A stretch of 64,000 bases of DNA, from contig NZ_CP082923.1 in NCBI RefSeq assembly GCF_019931575.1, positions 4,712,001 through 4,776,000 on the forward strand. Direction: 5' to 3'. Origin of the DNA: Caulobacter segnis. GTDB taxonomy: Bacteria > Pseudomonadota > Alphaproteobacteria > Caulobacterales > Caulobacteraceae. Positions 60,146 through 64,000 of this stretch are shown here, piece after piece (position 1 is the first letter of the stretch; each line of letters begins with the position of its first letter). The notes under the pieces are model-generated. The model saw only the letters and a list, made by a program, of their open reading frames with translations, searched no databases and was not told the origin of the DNA. Position numbers and translations under genes: made by a program.

Positions 60146-60472
60146 GTGCCCGAAGCCATTGAAATTCAATTGAAGAAAGGCGTGCTGGCGCTGTGCGTGC
60201 TGGCCCTGCTCTCGCACGCCGACAGCTACGCCTACGAGATCGCCAGCAGGCTCACGAAGGACATCGATATGGGGGAAGGGACGATCTATCCGCTGATGCG
60301 CCGCATGCAGTCGGATGGGCTGGTCGAGACCTATCTGGTGGAAAGCCAGAGCGGTCCGCCGCGCAAATACTACCGCCTGACCGCCGCCGGGCGCCAAAGC
60401 CTGACGCAGCAGAAGGCCGAATGGAGCGCCTTCGCGCAGGCGGTCAACGACATCGTGGGAGCCGCCGCATGA
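60146..60472 (+). CDS. PadR-family transcriptional regulator
   Basis: A 108-residue winged-helix regulator. Family motifs are KKGVLALCVLALLSHADSYAYEIASRL, the recognition part MGEGTIYPLMRRMQSDGLVETYL and GPPRKYYRLTAAGRQSL. The start is GTG. It is the first gene of a three-gene cassette (PadR, DUF1700, GIN-domain protein). It overlaps the DUF1700 gene by ATGA. In cassettes of this kind the PadR usually represses its own operon and responds to envelope or membrane stress, although the ligand here is unknown. Confidence 0.95.
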   Translation: MPEAIEIQLKKGVLALCVLALLSHADSYAYEIASRLTKDIDMGEGTIYPLMRRMQSDGLVETYLVESQSGPPRKYYRLTAAGRQSLTQQKAEWSAFAQAVNDIVGAAA

Positions 60473-61032
60473 CCCGCGCCGAGTTCATCACCCGCCTGCG
60501 TCGGGGCCTGGCCGGCCTGCCGGTGACCATGATCGCCGACATCGTCGCCGACCACGAGGCCCACTTCGCCGACGCCCAGGCCGCCGGCCGCAGCGAGGCC
60601 GAGACGGCCGCCGCGCTCGGCGATCCCGACCGCCTGGCCCGCGAGCTGCGCGCCGAGAACGGCCTCAAGCAGTGGGAAGAGCGGAAGAACCCTTCCAACG
60701 CCCTGGCCGCCGTCATCGCCCTGCTGGGCCTGGGGGCCCTGGACGTCATGATCCTGCTGCCCGTCCTGATGGGCGTGCTGGGCGCGCTGTTCGGAATCCT
60801 GGTGGCCGTGGTGGCGATCTTCGTCTCCGGCGGCTTCGTCTTCGCGGTGGGACCGCTGACCGCCCCGCCCGGCGGTCCGATCACCGCCTTCCTGGCGGGC
60901 CTGGGCCTGATGGGCCTGGCCACCTGCCTCGGCGCCCTGCTGACCCTGGTCACCGTCGGGGTCTTCAACGCGGTCGTCTGGTACGCCCGCCTGCACTACC
61001 GGCTGCTGAAGCCGGCCATCGAACAAGTCTGA
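60469..61032 (+). CDS. DUF1700 membrane protein
   Basis: A 187-residue protein with the DUF1700 N-terminal helical part (MTRAEFITRLRRGLAGLPVTMIADIVADHEAHFADAQAAGRSEAETAAALGDPDRLARELRAEN) and three or four hydrophobic segments. The helical part resembles those found in anti-sigma or stress-sensing membrane proteins. It probably places the PadR signal in the inner membrane. It is translationally coupled to the PadR gene and is followed 18 bp later by the GIN-domain gene. Confidence 0.85.
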   Translation: MTRAEFITRLRRGLAGLPVTMIADIVADHEAHFADAQAAGRSEAETAAALGDPDRLARELRAENGLKQWEERKNPSNALAAVIALLGLGALDVMILLPVLMGVLGALFGILVAVVAIFVSGGFVFAVGPLTAPPGGPITAFLAGLGLMGLATCLGALLTLVTVGVFNAVVWYARLHYRLLKPAIEQV

Positions 61033-61050
61033 GCGGAACAGGAGGGGACC

Positions 61051-61869
61051 ATGTTGATCCGCAATACGCTCATCGTCGCCGGGGCCAGCTTCGCGCTCGC
61101 CGTCGGCTGCTTCGCCGGGGTGGCGGCCATCGCCGGCCCGGAGATCATGAAGAACGGCTGGACGCTGCCATTCGACAACGATGGCGACATCGTCGTCGTC
61201 CGCGACAACGGCAAGGTGATCCACGCGGGCCGCCGCGCCGCCCTGCGGGGCGGTCCGACCGAGCCCAGCATCGACCGCACCTTCGCCTGGACCGGCAAGG
61301 ACGCGCTGCAGATCGACCTGCCGGTCGACGTTGTGTTCGTCCAGGGCGCCGAGGCCCGGATCGTCGCCTCGGGGCCGAAGTCCTATATCGACCGCCTGCG
61401 CGTCGACGGCGGCCACATCCGCCTGGCCGACGGCGATGACGGCGACCACGACAGCGTCACGATCAACGTCTTCGGCGTGCATGTGCAAAGCGACTCCGAG
61501 CGGGTGAAGATCACCGTCATCGCCCCCGACGTCACCAAGTTCGACGTGCGCGGCTCGGGCGATCTCGACATCCGCCGGTACGAGCATCCGGCCCTCGCCT
61601 TGACCGTCAGCGGCAGCGGCGACGTCGAGGCCGCCGGCCGGGTCGAGGCGATCGCGATCGACAATTCGGGCTCGGGCTACGTCAACCTGGCCGACCTGAA
61701 AGCCAAGGACGCGGTCGTCGACGTCTCGGGCAGCGGCGGCGGCGCGATCTTCGCCACCAACAAGGCCAAGATCGACATCTCCGGCAGCGGCGACGTCGAG
61801 CTGCGCACCGAGCCCAAGTCGGTCAGCAGCGAGATCACCGGCTCCGGCAACGTCCGCCGCGAGTACTGA
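61051..61869 (+). CDS. Secreted GIN-domain (DUF2807/DUF4097-like) beta-helix protein
   Basis: A 272-residue protein with a signal or membrane anchor (TLIVAGASFALAVGCFAGVAAIAG) followed by repeats of short strands. The motifs VRGSGDLDIRRYEH, TVSGSGDVEAAGRVEAIAIDNSGSGYVNLADLK, VDVSGSGGGAIFATNKAKIDISGSGDVELRTEP and EITGSGNVRREY are the G-S-G-[DN]-V repeat of the GIN/DUF2807 domain, which forms a right-handed beta-helix. The family is linked to envelope surface proteins of unknown role. It closes the PadR cassette. Confidence 0.85.
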   Translation: MLIRNTLIVAGASFALAVGCFAGVAAIAGPEIMKNGWTLPFDNDGDIVVVRDNGKVIHAGRRAALRGGPTEPSIDRTFAWTGKDALQIDLPVDVVFVQGAEARIVASGPKSYIDRLRVDGGHIRLADGDDGDHDSVTINVFGVHVQSDSERVKITVIAPDVTKFDVRGSGDLDIRRYEHPALALTVSGSGDVEAAGRVEAIAIDNSGSGYVNLADLKAKDAVVDVSGSGGGAIFATNKAKIDISGSGDVELRTEPKSVSSEITGSGNVRREY

Positions 61870-61933
61870 TCCCGCCACATGTGACAAAAGGGGCGGGGTG
61901 ACGGACGCGTTCGGAAAGCCTACCTGTAAGGCC

Positions 61934-63370
61934 ATGAACGCTCCGATCCCCGCCTCCTCCCTTTCGCTGCTGGACGCCGCCGGCGTCGATCCCGACAACG
62001 CCCGGGCGATCCTGGGCGAGGCCCTGGCCGGCGCCGATGACGGCGAACTGTTCCTCGAGCGCTCCGAGAGCGAGGCCTTCGTCTTTGACGACGGGCGCCT
62101 CAAGAGCGCCTCCTACGACAGCGGCGAAGGCTTCGGCCTGCGCGTGGTGGCCGGCGAGACCGCCGGCTACGCCCACGCCGCCGAGATCAGCGAAGCCGCC
62201 ATCCGCCGCGCCGCCGATTCGGCCAGCCTGGCCAAGCGCGGCCACGCCGGCGTCGTCGCCGAGGGCCCTCGCGCCACCAACGAAAAGCTCTATGGCGAGG
62301 ACAATCCGGTCTCCTCGCCCGACTTCTCCGACAAGGTCAGCCTGCTGCAGGAGATCGACGCCTTCGCCCGCGCCCGCGACCCGCGCGTCGTTCAGGTCAT
62401 GGCCTCGATGGCCGGCGAGCGCCGCGTGGTCGAGATCCTGCGCGCCGACGGCAAGCTGATCCGGGACGTGCGCCCGCTGGTGCGGGTCAATGTCCAGGTC
62501 ACCGTCGAGAAGGACGGCCGCCGCGAGAGCGGTTCGTCCGGCGCCGGCGGCCGCGCCGGTTTCTCGGCCTGGATCTCTCCAGACAAGTGGCAGGGCCAGG
62601 TCGACGAGGCCCTGCGCATGGCGCTGGTGAACCTCGACGCCGTCGCCTGCCCGGCCGGCGAGATGGACGTGGTCCTGGGTCCGGGCTGGAACGGCGTGCT
62701 GCTGCACGAGGCCGTCGGCCACGGCCTGGAAGGCGACTTCAACCGCAAGGGCATCAGCGCCTTCTCGGGACGCATCGGCGAGCGCGTGGCCGCCAAGGGC
62801 GTCACCGTGTTCGACGACGGCTCCATCCCCGGCCGTCGCGGCTCGCTGACCGTCGACGACGAGGGCACCCCGACCGAGCGCACCATCCTGATCGAGGACG
62901 GCATCCTGGTGGGTTACATGCACGACCGCATGAGCGCGCGCCTGATGGGCATGAAGGCCACCGGCAACGGCCGCCGGCAATCCTACGCCCACATGCCGAT
63001 GCCGCGGATGACCAACACCGGCATGCTGGCCGGCAACGACGACCCGCAGGAAATGATCGCCTCGCTGAAGCGCGGTCTCTACTGCGCCAATTTCGGCGGC
63101 GGCCAGGTCGACATCACCAACGGCAAGTTCGTCTTCCAGTGCACCGAGGCCTATCTGGTCGAGGACGGCAAGATCACCGCCCCGGTCAAGGGCGCGACCC
63201 TGATCGGCGACGGTCCCAGCGCCCTGACGCGGGTCACGATGATCGGCAACGACTTCGGCTTCGACCCCGGCATCGGCGTCTGCGGCAAGTCCGGCCAGGG
63301 CGTGCCCGTGGGCGTGGGCCAGCCCAGCCTGAAGATCACCGGCCTGACCGTGGGCGGGACGGCGGTCTAG
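61934..63370 (+). CDS. tldD: TldD metalloprotease subunit
   Basis: A 478-residue protein of the TldD/PmbA family. TldD and TldE form a heterodimeric zinc protease that matures microcin and unfolds some polypeptides. The metal motif is HEAVGHGLEGD, in GVLLHEAVGHGLEGDF. Other family stretches are SYDSGEGFGLRVVAGETAGYAHAAE, FDDGSIPGRRGSLTVDDEGTPTERT and MPRMTNTGMLAGNDDPQEM. The GTG start 36 bp upstream is possible, but MNAPIPASSLSLLDAAG is preferred. Its partner tldE/pmbA is not in the window. It shares a CTAG stop with the broken GNAT gene. Confidence 0.95.
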   Translation: MNAPIPASSLSLLDAAGVDPDNARAILGEALAGADDGELFLERSESEAFVFDDGRLKSASYDSGEGFGLRVVAGETAGYAHAAEISEAAIRRAADSASLAKRGHAGVVAEGPRATNEKLYGEDNPVSSPDFSDKVSLLQEIDAFARARDPRVVQVMASMAGERRVVEILRADGKLIRDVRPLVRVNVQVTVEKDGRRESGSSGAGGRAGFSAWISPDKWQGQVDEALRMALVNLDAVACPAGEMDVVLGPGWNGVLLHEAVGHGLEGDFNRKGISAFSGRIGERVAAKGVTVFDDGSIPGRRGSLTVDDEGTPTERTILIEDGILVGYMHDRMSARLMGMKATGNGRRQSYAHMPMPRMTNTGMLAGNDDPQEMIASLKRGLYCANFGGGQVDITNGKFVFQCTEAYLVEDGKITAPVKGATLIGDGPSALTRVTMIGNDFGFDPGIGVCGKSGQGVPVGVGQPSLKITGLTVGGTAV

Positions 63371-63863
63371 AGCCGCCGCTCCAAGTAGGTGACGACCTTC
63401 TTCCCGCCATGGATCGCGGCCGTCCCCACGGTCACGAACCCCAGCGCCGCGTGGAAGGCGTCGGACGCCGGATTGGGCGGGTCGGCATTGACCTCGCAGA
63501 CAATGCGCTCGTGGCCGGCCGCCCTGGCCGCCGCGAACAGGTCGTCATAGAGCCGCCGCGCCAGGCCCCGGCCCCGCGCACTGTCAGCCACCACCACCCG
63601 GTCGACATAGACAAAGGTCGGTAGCGCTCGCGGAACCACAGGAAGTTGACGCTGTCATAGTCGGCGGCCTGGTCGAAGGTCAGCAGCAGGGCGTCGGCCA
63701 CGCCCACGCGGCGGGCCACGAAGGCCTCGGCCACCAGATGCGCCAGCCGCTCGGGCTCCAGCCACGACAGCGCCACCGCGTGGGCGTTGTTCAGCGCCAG
63801 AAGCGCCTCGCCGTCCGCGCCGGTGAAGTCCCTCGTCGTCAGCGGTGTCACGGTGTCGGCCAT
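63367..63863 (-). pseudogene. GNAT acetyltransferase broken by a single-base frameshift
   Basis: Two adjoining minus-strand frames together make one GNAT protein. The first runs from ATG at 63863 (MADTVTPLTTRDFTGADGEAL) to NFLWFRERY. The second continues with PTFVYVDRVVVADSARGRGLARRLYDDLF, which holds the acetyl-CoA motif RGRGLA, and ends at the shared CTAG. The join is a run of two G at 63620-63621 where three would keep the frame. The total length of 497 bp is one base short of a multiple of three. It may be a real loss of function or a homopolymer error. Confidence 0.75.
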
Positions 63864-64000
63864 TCGCCCCCCTCTTCGGACGCCAGTCCCTAGGCCGCGC
63901 CAAGCCCCACCGCAAGCGGCCAGGCGCGGGTGATCACCGACAACATGTCGGCGATTTAATCCACATTTCACGCTTGTAACTTTCTTCGCGCGGCGGCCAG
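63864..64000. other. End-of-window intergenic stretch
   Basis: No gene can be supported in the last 137 bases. A CCGACA-ACA-TGTCGG dyad lies at 63937-63951, followed by an AT-richer stretch (TTTAATCCACATTTCAC) that may belong to the promoter of a gene beyond the window. Confidence 0.4.

Overview
The window is high-GC chromosomal DNA of an alphaproteobacterium, almost certainly Caulobacter or a close relative in the Caulobacteraceae. I infer this from codon use, from the split glycine-decarboxylase genes behind a tandem glycine riboswitch, from the smc and F0 ATP synthase clusters, from the aa3 oxidase cluster, and from a PdeA-like GGDEF-EAL protein with a GEDEF motif. Nearly all of it is core chromosome. 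I see no prophage, integrative element, CRISPR array, rRNA or tRNA gene.

Layout. 1-7.7 kb: 3'-truncated mutY, then divergently a DUF721/DciA-like gene, two DsbA-type thioredoxin-fold genes and smc, with a TauE/SafE permease and a charged DUF6481-like protein on the other strand. 8-10.7 kb: atpI-atpB-atpE-b'-b, with a terminator-like hairpin inside the operon just after atpE. 10.7-13.2 kb: GST, transglutaminase, and a tandem pair of small paralogous membrane proteins. 13.2-18 kb: gcvT-gcvH-gcvPA-gcvPB behind the glycine riboswitch. 18-24 kb: argS with a coupled secreted protein, ispH, thrB, rnhA and a rhodanese. 23.8-28.6 kb: GlxA-type and HxlR-type regulators, an NAD(P)-binding oxidoreductase, a degenerate serine-recombinase-like gene ending in a palindromic repeat, and an ABC-2 exporter. 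28.6-41.3 kb: a membrane/housekeeping mix (NfeD/SPFH pair, Crp/Fnr regulator, nitronate monooxygenase, two SDRs, site-2 protease, Nudix, patatin, YaaA, FAD oxidase, Sua5/TsaC). 41.2-48.1 kb: a cytochrome b561-YceI fusion beside a YceI gene, an acyl-CoA dehydrogenase, a Tat-exported hydrolase facing an OhrR-like MarR regulator across matching palindromes, a peroxiredoxin and YqgE. 48.1-59.8 kb: a long minus-strand array, ctaC-ctaD-ctaB-small CoxF-like gene-ctaG-ctaE, then DUF983-surf1-thrC-M16 peptidase-GNAT-pdeA. 60-64 kb: a PadR-DUF1700-GIN-domain cassette, tldD, and a frameshifted GNAT gene.

How the parts work together. Respiration is represented by the aa3 oxidase with its assembly factors (CtaB, CtaG, SURF1) and by the F0 sector. 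One-carbon metabolism is represented by the glycine cleavage system under riboswitch control. Threonine synthesis is represented by thrB and thrC at separate sites. Several local regulator/target pairs carry visible dyads. Genes are tightly packed: many same-strand neighbours overlap by ATGA, GTGA or TGATG, and five convergent pairs share a single CTAG that holds both stop codons.

I did not find a clearly new multi-gene system. The least explained items are the tandem PLPG membrane-protein pair, the catalytic-serine-less recombinase-like protein fused to a repeat, the PadR-DUF1700-GIN cassette with its dyad, the b561-YceI fusion, and the secreted protein coupled to argS. All functions are read by eye from sequence; no database search was run.
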